From the NCBI GenBank assembly GCA_905250115.1, contig CAJNOI010000023.1:573381-637380 (forward strand): a stretch of DNA of 64,000 nt. Reading direction: 5' to 3'. Both the position numbers and the translations under genes were made by a program. Below, one piece after another: positions 13,001-23,755 of this stretch (position 1 is the stretch's first letter; each line of letters starts with the position of its first letter). The stretch comes from Adineta steineri (Eukaryota; Rotifera; Eurotatoria; Adinetida; Adinetidae). Under the pieces are notes generated by a model. That model saw only the letters and a program-made list of their open reading frames with translations. It was not told the origin of the DNA and did no database searches.

Positions 13001-15369
13001 TTTATTTCTCAATGGTTTCAGAATACAGCATTTGATCGTTATTTTAATCAATGCGCACCTCAGTCATGTGAATATTCTTATGTATTAGAATACAATTCAT
13101 TGTATGTTGTAACAACAGTAATTGCTCTGTTTGGTGGTTTGACAAATGGACTACGTTTTCTTGTGAACATTCTAGCAATTATCATATACAAAATTGTTGA
13201 TTGGCGAAAGAAGAAAAGCCAAGTAGTACCAAACTTAACATCATCGAATATCATTATGAATAATGAACATAATGAGGAGGAGATGAGCGACGTAATTCCA
13301 ATTCCAATGCCGATAGTTCAGGTACTTTTTTAATCCCATTGATAAGAACTGCATTAATGCCAGATAACTGACACTGGCGCATTTCTATCGTCGATATTTT
13401 CTTCTATTTCGTTTGATATTCGTAATTTCATTGTGATAAACATCTTTAATATTTTAGGTCAATATGATTTCTGTCGAAGAAGAGCGGCATCCGTAAGTCG
13501 TATACATAATGAATCATATTTCTCATATTTACTTTTTACTTTATCATTATTCGTAGAGAAAAAATGCGTCGAGATCGAATAATGCTAATGTGTTTAACGA
13601 TATTAGGCATAGCTGCAATACTATCAGTGTCTGTTAATTTATTTAAGATTCGAAATAAAGAACAACAAGTTATTTCAACAACCATACAAACAACTACAGA
13701 AAGTAGTAATAATTTAATAACAGAATCAACAGTGACATCAACAAGTAAATTTAATGTGTGATAAACAATGAATTGATTATTGTGTTTTGTAGATATTTGT
13801 CATATGACTTTTAAGTATCAATCTCAAATTTATCTAACTGAACTTAATCCTGTGTCAATGGTGACTGGTGATTTTAATCATGACTGTATTGATGATTTAG
13901 CTCTGACTAATACTGATTCAGACACAATAAGTGTGTTGCTGGGAAATAAGAATAGAACATTCCAAACACAACAAATCTATTCAACAGGAAATGGATCTAG
14001 TCCAAGAGAAATAGCAATTGGTGATTTTGATAATGATACATTTCTAGATTTGGGTAAGAATTTGTCATGTGACGGAAATCCTTACCATCATATGTTATAT
14101 AATCGATCTGATGTTTAAGTCAAAAAGAGAAAAAAAATAATATCTAGTGATTTTGAATAGTAACTCTGAATAATGTTATGTTTTATCCTTATTATCAAAG
14201 AAAAAACCAACTGCACTAAAGTATGATTAGTTATTAAGAACTCTCATTTATTAACTAGTCGAATTTCACTAAGAATTTTCCATATGATTGGAGTACTCTT
14301 CAGTTGAGTTCAAGATAGTTCTGAATATTACTAAACTTTTTCAAGATTGATTCGAAATGGTCATCTCCTACAATTAATTTCATTTTAACATTTTATTCTC
14401 GAAGAAACTCTTATTTATCATGACAGGAAAATAATGAGATTAATGAATTTTACTGAATTCAACAATGATTGATACTCGAAAGTTGTTCTTTCTTTTCTAG
14501 TTATTGTTTTATCTGCAACTCAACAAATAGTTATTTTCTATGGCACTGGATCAAACAATCTATTTATTCCGTCAACTGACAATATTATCAGCAGTCCAAG
14601 TTCCAATAAAATAAATGCGATTGCAGTTATTGATATTAATAGTGATGGTTTTATTGATTTATTTGTTAGTCTTGATGAATATTCTGAATTTCAATTTAGT
14701 ATCTTTTTAAATATGGGCAACAGATATAACTTTACATTCGAACTATACTCGTATGATGTCTGCCCGGGTATAGTTATTTCAATAGTTGTCGATGATTTGG
14801 ATAATGATGCAAGACGAAATGATATGATCTGGCTCACCAATGACGATCTCGTGTTAACTCGCAGTGTAAGTGCATATGTGGGAGAAGATTCATTCAAAGA
14901 CGAAGTTTTAACAGATGACAAAATGTATAAAAATCCATCCGCTGTAGTCACAGGAAGATTCAATAACGATGAATTCGTCGATTTAGCGTTGATTTCTTCT
15001 CAATCGGATACATTACAAGTTATACTTCGTTATGAAGATAGATTGTTATCGAAATGGAAGAGTATTCCAATGATTTATCTCACCGATCATTATCCGACAT
15101 CTATTGTTCGAATTAATTTTAATAATGATCGAATCGATGATTTAGCTATATTACATTGTAATGGAACTGTAACAATATTTATTGGTTCAATGGATGGACT
15201 TTTTGAACGAAAAAATTTAGATTTTGGAGCTCATGCAGGTTGCACTGATAAATGTTGTGATTCTTTGCAAGTAATTAATTTGAATCGAGATGGAAGATAT
15301 GATCTAGTGTTTATTGATACAGGAATGAATAGCATTCAATTTGCACTAGGTTTACCTTGCAATGAATAG
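8711..15369 (+). CDS. giant multi-module membrane protein: 3 x (TM-ectodomain-TM) + TM + FG-GAP propeller
   Basis: I join seven exons: 8711-10070, 10542-11873, 11934-13321, 13458-13492, 13557-13744, 13793-14053, 14501-15369. All junctions are GT-AG and phases agree (1,1,0,2,1,1). The sum is 1811 codons including the stop, with no internal stop. Three homologous modules of about 440 aa each have a basic cytosolic stretch, a TM, a large Cys-bearing ectodomain (CxC... P.Y.E.C.S.FVS; later YFNQCAP..C.Y) and a second TM next to a GG motif. A seventh TM (MLMCLTILGIAAILSVSV) follows a basic stretch, then seven D-x-N-x-D-x-x-x-D-L (FG-GAP/VCBS) repeats, as in a seven-bladed beta-propeller. Positive-inside topology gives N-in and four extracellular parts. 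The modules match no family I can name; the Cys-rich loop between two TMs is loosely like DEG/ENaC channels, but that is unproven. The start is uncertain: Met at 8711 or 8795, or a further upstream exon, since TTTTCAG before codon 21 could be an acceptor. If the joins are wrong, this is three or four adjacent genes. AATAAA follows at about 15410. Confidence 0.62.
10071..10541 (+). other. probable 471-bp intron between modules 1 and 2
   Basis: It begins GTATTT and ends with a pyrimidine-rich ATCTCTTTTTAG; both sites fall in phase 1. No coding pattern or repeat was seen inside. It is much longer than the usual introns here, so an alternative is that modules 1 and 2 are separate genes and this is intergenic. 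Confidence 0.5.
10542..11873 (+). CDS. module 2 exon of the giant membrane protein
   Basis: An exon of exactly 444 codons with phase-1 boundaries on both sides, so it can be duplicated or skipped without frameshift. Cytosolic RLLGLIKQALIDLNLFQ, TM LYIILSIIALIIFTIF, ectodomain with CPCTQTTIDYEF and P-Q-YHEVCSSEFVS, an Asp run (DADDDDDDF), then YFNQCRALTCQYSY and a TM ending in GGINVVLYLLLPFIV. No Met lies near the start. The frame begins at the acceptor, which supports an internal exon and not an independent gene. The donor is CAGACCC/GTACGA, 12 bases before a TGA. Confidence 0.7.
11934..13321 (+). CDS. module 3 exon of the giant membrane protein
   Basis: It follows a 60-bp intron (11874-11933), typical for this genome. 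Coding sequence reads upstream of the first Met at 12068 (FWSSLRTLWISGKKKIEELN, then I-I-R-R-R-R-H), so 12068 is not the true start. TM IYLILLITTLFILIIYTSL, ectodomain with CPCNRITIKFKEF and P-Q-YYEICSSIFVS, closing YFNQCAPQSCEYSY, TM VVTTVIALFGGLTNGLRFLV, then basic DWRKKKS and an acidic cytosolic linker. The donor at 13322 is phase 0 (GTTCAG/GTACTT). Confidence 0.7.
13458..15369 (+). CDS. seventh TM and FG-GAP/VCBS seven-repeat ectodomain
   Basis: Four exons. A 35-nt exon (13458-13492; VNMISVEEERHP) bridges module 3 to 13557, where EKMRRDR precedes the TM. A Thr/Ser-rich stalk follows. Repeat cores read in order: GDFNHDCIDDL, GDFDNDTFLDL, DINSDGFIDL, DDLDNDARRND, GRFNNDEFVDL, NFNNDRIDDL and NLNRDGRYDL. 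Seven is the blade number of integrin-alpha-type propellers; the D-x-N/D-x-D loops usually bind calcium. N-glycosylation sequons are frequent. The 447-bp intron 14054-14500 interrupts repeat 2 right after FLDL. A stand-alone FG-GAP gene starting at 13564 is the main alternative. Confidence 0.8.
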
Positions 15370-15635
15370 ACATCCTTATTAGTTTGCTTTTGATGTTGTA
15401 TAATAATTTCAATAAATATTTGTTGTGTTTCTGATATGGTGTTTGTTTAATGAATTAGAAAGTTTGAAAATATTTGTAGAAGAGATAATGAAATGTCAGA
15501 AATGTGAATCAAACGATTTATTTATTAATCTATAATATTGGTAAGATAAATGATACATGTATATATGAGAGTAGGTATTGGATGGTGATTAGAAACTTTG
15601 AAAAAATCAAGAATCTACGTAATAATTTCAGTCTT
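15370..15635. other. 3' flank of the FG-GAP gene
   Basis: It contains a likely polyadenylation signal (CAATAAATAT near 15410) and no further gene. Confidence 0.45.
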
Positions 15636-15930
15636 TCAACCACCTTGAGAATGTGGTTGTGGTTGTCTTAAACTCTTCACCCACACCCTTTTTTGCATTC
15701 CTTTTATTCTATACATCATGTGATACTTTACCCCCATCTCATTTCATCTTTATTATGATTTTCCTTTGTGTTCTCTTTTTCTCTCTCTATTGGGCGAGTA
15801 CGTATGGATATAATTATCTGAAAGCGATGCAATTCTTGATAAGGAGACATATAAGGGTGGGTGTGGTGTGAGATGAGCATATACTCATACCCCACACCTC
15901 ACACCCACACCCACTATCAAGATGGTGATC
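15636..15930. repeat. telomere-like palindromic element(s)
   Basis: The left end is ACCACCTTGAGAATGTGG and the right end is the complement of ATCACCATCTTGATAGTGGG, so the ends are inverted copies of the ATCTTGA-plus-TGTGGG pattern seen elsewhere. Inside the right end, GGGTGGGTGTGGTGTGAG and CTCACACCCACACCC form a near-perfect hairpin (about 15856-15917). The 15653-15871 open frame is an artefact of this repeat. Confidence 0.5.
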
Positions 15931-15953
15931 AACTCTGATCAGCAAAAAATGAG

Positions 15954-16219
15954 CTTCTGTCATTATTACAATTTCGAATGCCAGTTGCTGATGCTTTATT
16001 AAAACCAATACCACCAGAACGTCCAGTCCAGCGAAGATGACTAACTGCAGATCTTCAATCATAACAAATAGTCAATCTAAACAACGTCGAGCTATTCCTA
16101 TTCAACTTCTATCATCCAGTACTCGTCGTAATGGATCCCATCACTGGTTAAAATCAATAACTAAAGGACGTTGTCGTGATATTGGATGCCACGGCTATTC
16201 AATAATTATTATGTGTTAA
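15954..16219 (+). pseudogene. possible relic coding fragment, family unknown
   Basis: Two overlapping frames look protein-like and not random: 15954-16040 (FRMPVADALLKPIPPERP, then a stop) and 16037-16219 (KQRRAIPIQLLSSSTRR, then HHWLKSITKGRCRDIG). Codon choice and composition resemble local exons, but neither has a start, splice context or continuation. It may be a decayed exon with a frameshift. Confidence 0.28.
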
Positions 16220-16635
16220 AAATGCCAATTACGACTTTGCATAAATTCAAGAAAAATACAGCTTTGAACTTTATCATCAATGAACAGTGTTTTTATTTTG
16301 TAATAATTCTTGTACATAAATGTTAATGTTTTCAACATTTTTCTTCAGATTTATGAATATATTTTCATAGTTTTTTTTGATATATTGGTCTAAGTAATAA
16401 ATGAACATACCTATACACTATATCAAAATGTTTGAATAAGAAGAACTTTTCTCGCCCTTTGACCCCTTTCGGTCGGATGTTGCCGTTTGGCGACATCATA
16501 GTATTCTGTTATATATCGATTTATCCTTCCTAATATTAAACCCTTATCATATATATCATTCAACAAGAAAAAATATACAGAGTACGATTTTCTATCTTAA
16601 GTGGTACCATGATCCAGCGCAACTCCATTAAGCTA

Positions 16636-16865
16636 TCCAATGCGAATAGTACTAGATCAATGGAAAAATTTACATGTGGCTGATCGTATAAACAATCGAG
16701 TCCAGTTTGTTCTGCAATGGCAATTCAACAGATATTATCATTGGAGGAGCTAGTATTAATGGTACCACGCTATCTGCACCATATGATGTCAAATCAGATT
16801 CACAACTTAATCTGTATGTCAGTGTAAATAGTGGAGCCCGTGTGTACAAACTTACTGAACTTTGA
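16636..16865 (+). pseudogene. NHL-repeat protein fragment
   Basis: The frame reads YPMRIVLDQWKNLHVADRI, then NNRVQ, the D-x-x-x-N-L-x-V-A-D-x-x-N-x-R-V-Q signature of an NHL beta-propeller blade. After a one-base frame change, CNGNSTDIIIGGASINGTT leads into LSAPYDVKSDSQLNLYVSV and ends at a TGA at 16863. Only about one and a half blades remain, with a frameshift and a damaged second signature (VSVNSGARVY in place of VAD..N.RV). NHL proteins are abundant in bdelloids; this is a dead piece. Confidence 0.6.
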
Positions 16866-17189
16866 GAGAAATCAATCGAACTAACTCATCATTATTCAAT
16901 GACATTTTCCCATATATTCATTCATTATTTTGTCCATTTAGGTTGTGAAATAACAACATTATTTAGTATCCTCATTTCTCCACATTTGTTTTTCTTTTCG
17001 TTCTTTGAAATAAATTATTTATAATCTTGACTTCAATCGTATAATGAAATCGACAATCAAATTCCATTATTTTACAAAAAGAAGCAAATTGATCATATAA
17101 AGACATCCTACGAGTTCATCACTAATATATGAAAAATACTTACATAATATCGTACAGTCATCTCTTCATTTGCATTCTCGTTTAACCAT

Positions 17190-17255
17190 CTTGAAGGTGT
17201 GATTATTTTATTTCAACCGCACCCACACCCATACTCACCCACACTCCTAAACACA
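17190..17255. repeat. telomere-like element end
   Basis: ACCATCTTGAAGGTGTGA is followed by CGCACCCACACCCATACTCA and CCCACACTCC: the same outer motif and C-rich telomere-like run as in the other copies, here apparently half an element. Confidence 0.45.
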
Positions 17256-17844
17256 ACAATACTTACTTTGCGTTCTGGTGATGTATCATATGCAGTTGCA
17301 CGTTTTGCAGCCAACTCTATCTTCTTGTTCGTTTGTATCAATAAAAGGTTTTTTACATTCCATGTTTTAGTAATTAAGTTTAAGTAACTTCCTTAGTGTT
17401 GGCTGTGATGATATTATAGTTGTTACTTTTTTTCCTGATGATGTTGATTGTGGTTCTGCAAAGATGAAATCAATCAAGAAGAAATATTAAAAGTGCACTA
17501 CTGATGAAAAAGTTGTTAGTTTATTTCTCCTAACAAAACGATGATAATATTATAGAAATCGTGTGATGTAGTTGCCCTCATCTGAATTTGTGAAAAGAAA
17601 ACATTCTGAAGCTATTACCATAAGATTCATTTGACTAAAGAGTTCTCTCAACCTAAGTCACATATATGAATACGCTTTTAAAATACTTCATTTTGCACAC
17701 TCAAAATTAAAAGTACCATTATTAACTATAATCGTAAATGCACTTAGAATTGGTAAGACATTTAGGGCATAACATTTCTTGCACAAAAAAATAAGTTTTA
17801 GATAAGTAAATTTATAACTGGAAAATAGTTTTTCCTCTAAAACT

Positions 17845-17897
17845 TCGTGTGGGTATGGGTGTTGTGAGTGCGCATAATCGCATCCACCTACACTCTT
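17845..17897. repeat. telomere-like hairpin, degenerate
   Basis: GTGTGGGTATGGGTGTTGTG and GAGTGCGCATAATCGCATC are followed by CACCTACACTC. The arms pair around GCGCATAATCGC. Same family as the other TGTGGG palindromes. Confidence 0.4.
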
Positions 17898-18303
17898 CGT
17901 TACTGCAGAAATTTGTTTAATCAACAGCGATATAATTTATTCCTCAATCATATTTCTATTAAACACAAACATTTTCTATTTCAATTGCTGGGCCTATTAG
18001 AAGATAGTGATATTTGATTTGTTTTTGACTGATTTATCTACCTATGAATGAATCCTTGATTTAGCAATGAGCTCAGTCTATAGAATATTTTATCAACAAC
18101 TTCTTTGTAAGATAATTGACAGTCATGATCCAAATAAAATCGAATAATAAAATTTATATGGTTCTCTCAAACACACTTCAAATCTTCTTCTTTTTTTTTT
18201 GTTTATAGATCTTCAACATTTTAAAACTTCTCCTCTGATTCTCATGAAATAATTTCCATACCTTCGATTGTGTATTAGTATGTCGTCTTTGTTTTGAAAA
18301 AAA

Positions 18304-18403
18304 NNNNNNNNNNNNNNNNNNNNNNNNNNNNNNNNNNNNNNNNNNNNNNNNNNNNNNNNNNNNNNNNNNNNNNNNNNNNNNNNNNNNNNNNNNNNNNNNN
18401 NNN
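18304..18403. other. assembly gap (100 N)
   Basis: Exactly 100 N, a placeholder length; the true size is unknown. Short A and T runs flank it. Confidence 0.98.
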
Positions 18404-18955
18404 GATATAGGCTAGAAGTAGAATAAAAATAGAAACGTTTTCTTTTTTTTTTAAACTGATGAATCATTTGATGTAGTTCTTGGGAATCATCCAAGCAATT
18501 GACGAATTATATAATATTGAACAATATCGAGCTACCAAAGTTGTTATATCCATCTAATAGTTCGTGAAAAAAAGAATTAGGTAATCGGGCGTATGATGGA
18601 GAATTAATTGAAGCAAATGAAATTAGAATTCGAGTCCATCATTAAGCACTCAATCTTTATGCATCTGCAATTCATTTTGGTCAAAAGTTATCCCTACAAC
18701 GGTAAAGAAAAAATTTTCTTCGATCGTCAATACATTAACTAGTGGACCTTGATAATTTGTCTTTTTGTATTTATGTTATCGTTTCTTATTGTTATGATTT
18801 CAATGATTTCGAGTGAATGTATTATTATGAACGTCATCATTGTCTTCACATACTCTAATTATATGATCAAAGACAACGGACAAAACTGATAAACTTTAAT
18901 CTATTTCTTTCTTTCTGATTTGATATAAAATATTTAATTTATAAAATTGTGACAA

Positions 18956-20404
18956 CTATTCGGAAATATTGTCTACTTTTTCATTTGTTTTCCAACTTCT
19001 AAGTCCAATAATCTTCTCACCAAGTTCTGTTAGTTCTGGTTCTGGAAATCCTGCAAGTTGTTCATCAGCTGTAGGACTCGATCTACGCATATCAACAACA
19101 TCAATTCGATTTGTCACTTCATTTTTATCATCTTCTTTTGCTGGTTCAAATGCAATATATTGAACAATTCGAAATTGATCGTTTTGATTTGGAAAATTTC
19201 CTAATTAAATTTTGTTTTATGGAAAATTTATAAAAACGTAATATGTTTACCATGAGGCAATCGTGAATCCCATACAACGAATGAACCTTTTCGAACATGA
19301 ATTTGTTTGACTTCATTTCGTATAGGATCATCTTCGGGAACATTAATCAGGCCACCACGAGATCTATGTTCTTTTTCATTATCAATTGACCATTGTTTGA
19401 AATGATGAGTGAATCCAGGAACACAATGAAATCCTATTTTCAATGGAATGACATAAACAAAGATAATGATTGTTTATCTGATTATCAAAGAATATACCAC
19501 CGGTATTTGGATTTGTATCACTTAATGCAAGAAGACCTTGTACACCCATAAAGTCTGGATATTTCCAAGGATTCTTTGGAAATCAATTAAATAATTATTG
19601 TTGAAAAAGATATCTCTATAGAAATTTAAAGAAATGTGCTCATATTTACCTGATCCCAATGTAACCTGTTAAAGAGAAAGAAGTGAAAAACTTGTCATTT
19701 AAAATTGTAGTATGTTTGAAAACAAAAGATCAACGATTTACTCAAAGTTTTTGTAAGAAATAGAAAATTTATTCTTTTCTGAGTATCTGAAATGATGCAC
19801 TGTAAAAATATCTCAGAATCTGTTATCTAATATAGATTGTATTCTTTCTCACCAATTAGGTTTTGATCGCCAGTCTGGTCTATCTTCAATTACAACAGAT
19901 CCGTCATCGTTGTTATTTTTAAAAGTAATACCTTTCGTAGGTCTCATCATTCCATAACGATCAAATTTTACCCAGAGATCGTTTTGTTTAAGTAGCGTTT
20001 GAAACAATTTGACAACATTAGGATTTTGTCTGTTTTCCCAACACATTTTTGTTGCTACATCAGCCATATGTGATATGAAACCACCTTTCGTTTATTGAAA
20101 AAGATTGAATATGAATATTTAGAATTTATCGATGAGTATACTAACCATCTTTGAGACCCATATAAATAGGCCAATATTTGTTATCCCATGTTGAACTATC
20201 ATTTTTATCAATTTTTGGATTAAGAACTCGAAGTAAACTCCAGATTTCATCAATTGTGTCGTCTATTTGTGCTTCGGAATCGATCATATTTCGTACAACA
20301 ACAAATCCATACTTTTCGAAGAAATCCGATAGATCAGCTATTTCTTCAATAGAAAATGATTTTGTGTAGCCATCGGAATCTGGAAATGCTGTAATCGAAG
20401 TCAT
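18956..20404 (-). CDS. phytanoyl-CoA dioxygenase (PhyH)-like 2-oxoglutarate/Fe(II) oxygenase
   Basis: Six exons on the minus strand: 20404-20146, 20084-(about 19851), 19665-19650, 19573-19498, 19433-19251, 19200-18956. Introns are about 50-190 bp, GT-AG. The N-terminus IADLSDFFEKYGFVVVRN is the usual PhyH opening. The facial triad is complete: H-W-D in LHWDQ and the distal His in DSRLPHG. TGGFHCVPG and FVVWDSRLPHG fit the jelly-roll core, and RIVQYIAFEP follows. The HxD lies on a 16-nt micro-exon (19650-19665). The protein is about 280-290 aa, normal for the family. PhyH-type enzymes hydroxylate diverse substrates (phytanoyl-CoA, alkaloids, lipids), so the substrate cannot be assigned. No signal peptide or clear C-terminal targeting signal is seen. 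Start: the Met at 20404 begins the PhyH-like sequence and leaves no leader. Confidence 0.85.
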
Positions 20405-21176
20405 GTGTCGTCTACTGGTTGAAAGTGTTTTTTAAAGAGAATATAAACGATCTCGAAAAGTTTTTCTCAGATATATGTATTTAAAAGGGCCACGTATGCA
20501 AGTCTGGTTGCGCAACTTATATCAACTACAAATGAGTCATTGTCGGATAAAAGAGAAAATATAAAATCGAGTCGATAGATGTTGCTGTTCTTTATCATTT
20601 CTTCTTACCTTTATGACTACATAGAACTAGAGTGCAAAGCGATCATTTATAATTATCTGTTAAAGTCTTTTGTAAAGAGCCTTGAGTTCTGATACAAGCT
20701 ATAGGGCTACTATCTTCCATCTATTTTCTTAAATTAATATATATTTACAGATTGTATCATGCTCAATATATTTATGTTTCTTTGTCTGGAATAACTTTAT
20801 TATATACAATATTTTTTTCATTTACATAGTTTGATATGAATTCAATCATATAATAAATTATTAAAATATAAAAGTAAGCTTTACATAATCTTCTTTTTGA
20901 ATTACTTCATTATCAATGAAAAAGTTCTATCTATATAATTTAAACATATAAATTATCTTTTAGCCATATATCCTAGAAAAATAACTCTATTGTTTATTTA
21001 ATGATAAGTATTATAAGACTTTTCATAATCTTCTAATAGAATATAAGAAAAAAAATCTTTATATTTGAATCTGTACGATAGCATATTAACGTTATGAAGA
21101 TATATGAGAGAATCAAAGTAGCAAAATACTTCCATAAAATAAAATATATTTTTATATAACAATATATGTATACACT
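20405..21176. other. intergenic: PhyH promoter side and 3' flank of ART fusion gene
   Basis: Strongly AT-rich, with no coding pattern. Both neighbouring genes run leftward, so it should hold the PhyH promoter and the terminator of the ART fusion gene. Confidence 0.5.
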
Positions 21177-23115
21177 TCAGAGTTTATTCCAAAAAACTCG
21201 TCGTATATTAATTTCAACTTCTTTACCATTAATTGGAGCACTTCCATTGTATGTACATAAGCTGATACAAATAGGAGCTGGTACTTTAGGAACGAATGTT
21301 GCCCAGGATAAGTTTGTAGAATAAAGATTGAATCGACGACTAGGAAAATCTGAATAATTGTGATCATATTCAGCTGTGAAAGTAACAAGAGAGGATGTCC
21401 AGTTGATTCGATGAGTCGTATAAGTACCACCGAGTGTTGGCATTCGTGTATCTTCACTATTGATTGTCCCATTGATAACATTAGGATAGACTGTGTACCA
21501 GAGATTTGATGCAGTAGGAATTATTTGCTTTCGACTACCTATTTCAATAATAATCTGATTTGTTTTATCAACAGTATTTTTCGTAAATATACGAAGTACA
21601 ACATTAGGATCAAATTGATCAATGGATGCATTAATAAAAACAGTAAAACTACCAAATGAATAAACTTGTTGAGTTTCAACTTCAGAACACCACCAATTAC
21701 CAGTAGAATCACGAGTTAATCTCATATAGAGACCTTGAATAGCATATAATATCACATTATTTGATGTCCAATTACTAGATTCTGTATGTAAATTTTTTAT
21801 TATTTATTAATCTAGACAGAAAATTAATATATACGATATACTTACGAGAATTTGTATTTAACTCATTGCGAACATTCCAATTGTTGCTCTCCCATGCCAT
21901 AGCTATTCTAGCAGATGCATTGAAAGTAGGTGAACGTCTTGTAGTCGTCAAACTAGCAACTAACGAATAAAAAGTAGTCAATGATGATTAAAATTAAAAT
22001 TTGAATAGTTTACTTGGAAATGTCTTATGATTTGTTTTTCGACTACCTAATAATACACCCAATATGATTGCTATGATAATAAGCATTAGAATTATAGCAC
22101 AGCTCAATATTATTTTCTTCTTCTTGTACCATGGTCTATGTATAAAATATAAACTACTTCAATAAATTGATGTTATAAAACATACTGAGATTTAACATTC
22201 AGATCATCATCCGTTTTCTATAACGAGTTAATTAATTATTTGAAAATGTATTTGATAGCACTTACTATTGTAAAATTAGAACCATTACGATTTACAGATG
22301 GTGGTAGAAGTACAGCATCTAAATTAATAAAAATAAAAAAGATATAATCATGAATTCATTGAAATAATACCTTCGAATGGTGGTTCGAGTAAATCAAATG
22401 GTGGTTGACTTTGTCGTAGATGAATAATGTGCAAATCAGGAGCTGGATTTAAACAGGACACAACTTCGAGATATGTGCCAGGTAATAAAAGAATTTCATC
22501 TTCAGTTTTAAATCGTGAATGAGCTCGTATTGTTCGTCCATTCAATGGTTCAATTGAAAAAAGAGTTCGTTTACCAACATTTCCCAAATATAAATCAGAT
22601 TCAAGAACATTTAATGATGTTGTACATGACGAAAAAGGCCACCATGTGACACGAGTACCAGGAATATAAACGGCACTATAATCTCTATGAACACCACGCC
22701 AAATTACTGATTGATGAGAAATAGGAATTTTAGCTAAAGCAGTAAGCAATAATTTAAGATATTTAAACCATGGTTTCAAATTCGAACGATCGGTTTGTTT
22801 TAATGCATGATTGAGATGTCTATAGAGACTGCCAACAGGTTTAACATCGGACGAGTCCCATTCCATTGTATACAAGTAAATAGCAGCTGATTCATCTTGA
22901 GTAAGATTATCAGAAGGATTTTTTGAATTTTCTAAAGCTACCCATATATGAGGTTCAAGACGACTAATAATACTATGTAGTGGTTTACAAGCTTCTTCTA
23001 ATGATACAAGTGGTAGATGTGCATAACCCCAAATAGGTTCTAATACTTTAGAAGGATCATCACCAATATTTAACAAATATCGACGATTAATAGTTTCACC
23101 TTCATTGGCAATCAT
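21177..23115 (-). CDS. ADP-ribosyltransferase (R-S-ExE) - TM - GH16-like ectodomain fusion
   Basis: Six exons: 23115-22371, 22318-22266, 22217-22186, 22135-22014, 21959-21846, 21781-21177. They total 1671 nt, 556 aa, all GT-AG and phase-consistent. Residues 1-248 form an arginine-type mono-ADP-ribosyltransferase fold: Arg in VIWRGVHRDY, Ser in PFSSCTTSL and the ExE pair in KTEDEILLLPGTY. With no signal peptide, this half should be cytosolic. After a short linker come WYKKKK and the TM IILSCAIILMLIIIAIILGV (type II topology). The ectodomain (from about residue 350) looks like a GH16/concanavalin-A-type beta-sandwich: GLYMRLTRD, CSEVETQQVYSFGSFTVFI and DPNVVLRIFT. The catalytic E-x-D-x-x-E of GH16 is replaced (TNQIIIEIG where NEIDIEIG is usual), so it is probably a binding domain. 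Sequons (NWT, NAS, NGT, NLS) fit an extracellular location. The GH16 call is moderately sure. Confidence 0.78.
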
Positions 23116-23755
23116 TTTTTCGTTGATGTCTATCTCTTCTCGTTGTATTTACCTGATTATATTGTCATTAAAAGCATTTTTCATTATCCTTGATCAATCA
23201 TAAATAGAATGTACGTGGGCGTAGTTTTATTGCATTAATAAACTTAATCAAAAGAAAAGTGAGTCACGCAATAACAAGCATAGAACAATAGACGACGTGT
23301 GTATCGGTCAAGGATTTATCTCTCGCAATATAGAGGATGAGATATAACGAATACGATAAAATATATACATATATAGATTCATAAGCTTGAGTTACATGAT
23401 GCAACGACGTAGGTATTTGTACATATCGCTATGTAGATATTATATTGAACGATGTCTGGTCTTTTCAAATATGTTTATATTAATATCTACTATCAATAGA
23501 GAGGATCACTGATATATTAAAATCTATCTAAAAGCTTGTTTTTCTATTATTGAAATAAGTATTTCTATGCATATAATATTGATTGAATCACAGCAATTTT
23601 TGACAAGAAGCATAATAAAAATGTCTGAAAGTTCTTTTTAATTTTGAAAATATTTATTTAAATAAATGACATGTATTCTCTTTAAGAAGTAGACAATAAC
23701 AACAATAATAACAACAATGAAACACTAATGAATAAAATAATTTTATGAATAAAGA
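23116..23755. other. intergenic between ART fusion gene and MIB2-like gene
   Basis: AT-rich; no gene, RNA or repeat seen. Likely promoter of the ART fusion gene and 3' flank of the E3 ligase gene. Confidence 0.5.

Larger units (their letters stand above)
17256..18950. other. intergenic, no gene recognised (contains gap)
   Basis: AT-rich sequence with scattered stops. Apart from the telomere-like hairpin near 17845 and the N gap, I see no supported feature. Confidence 0.45.

Noticed and set aside
8711..13333. Calling the three modules DEG/ENaC sodium channels
   Set aside because: Two TMs around a Cys-bearing loop fit loosely, but the HG motif, the post-TM1 signature and the G/SxS pore motif of that family are not visible.
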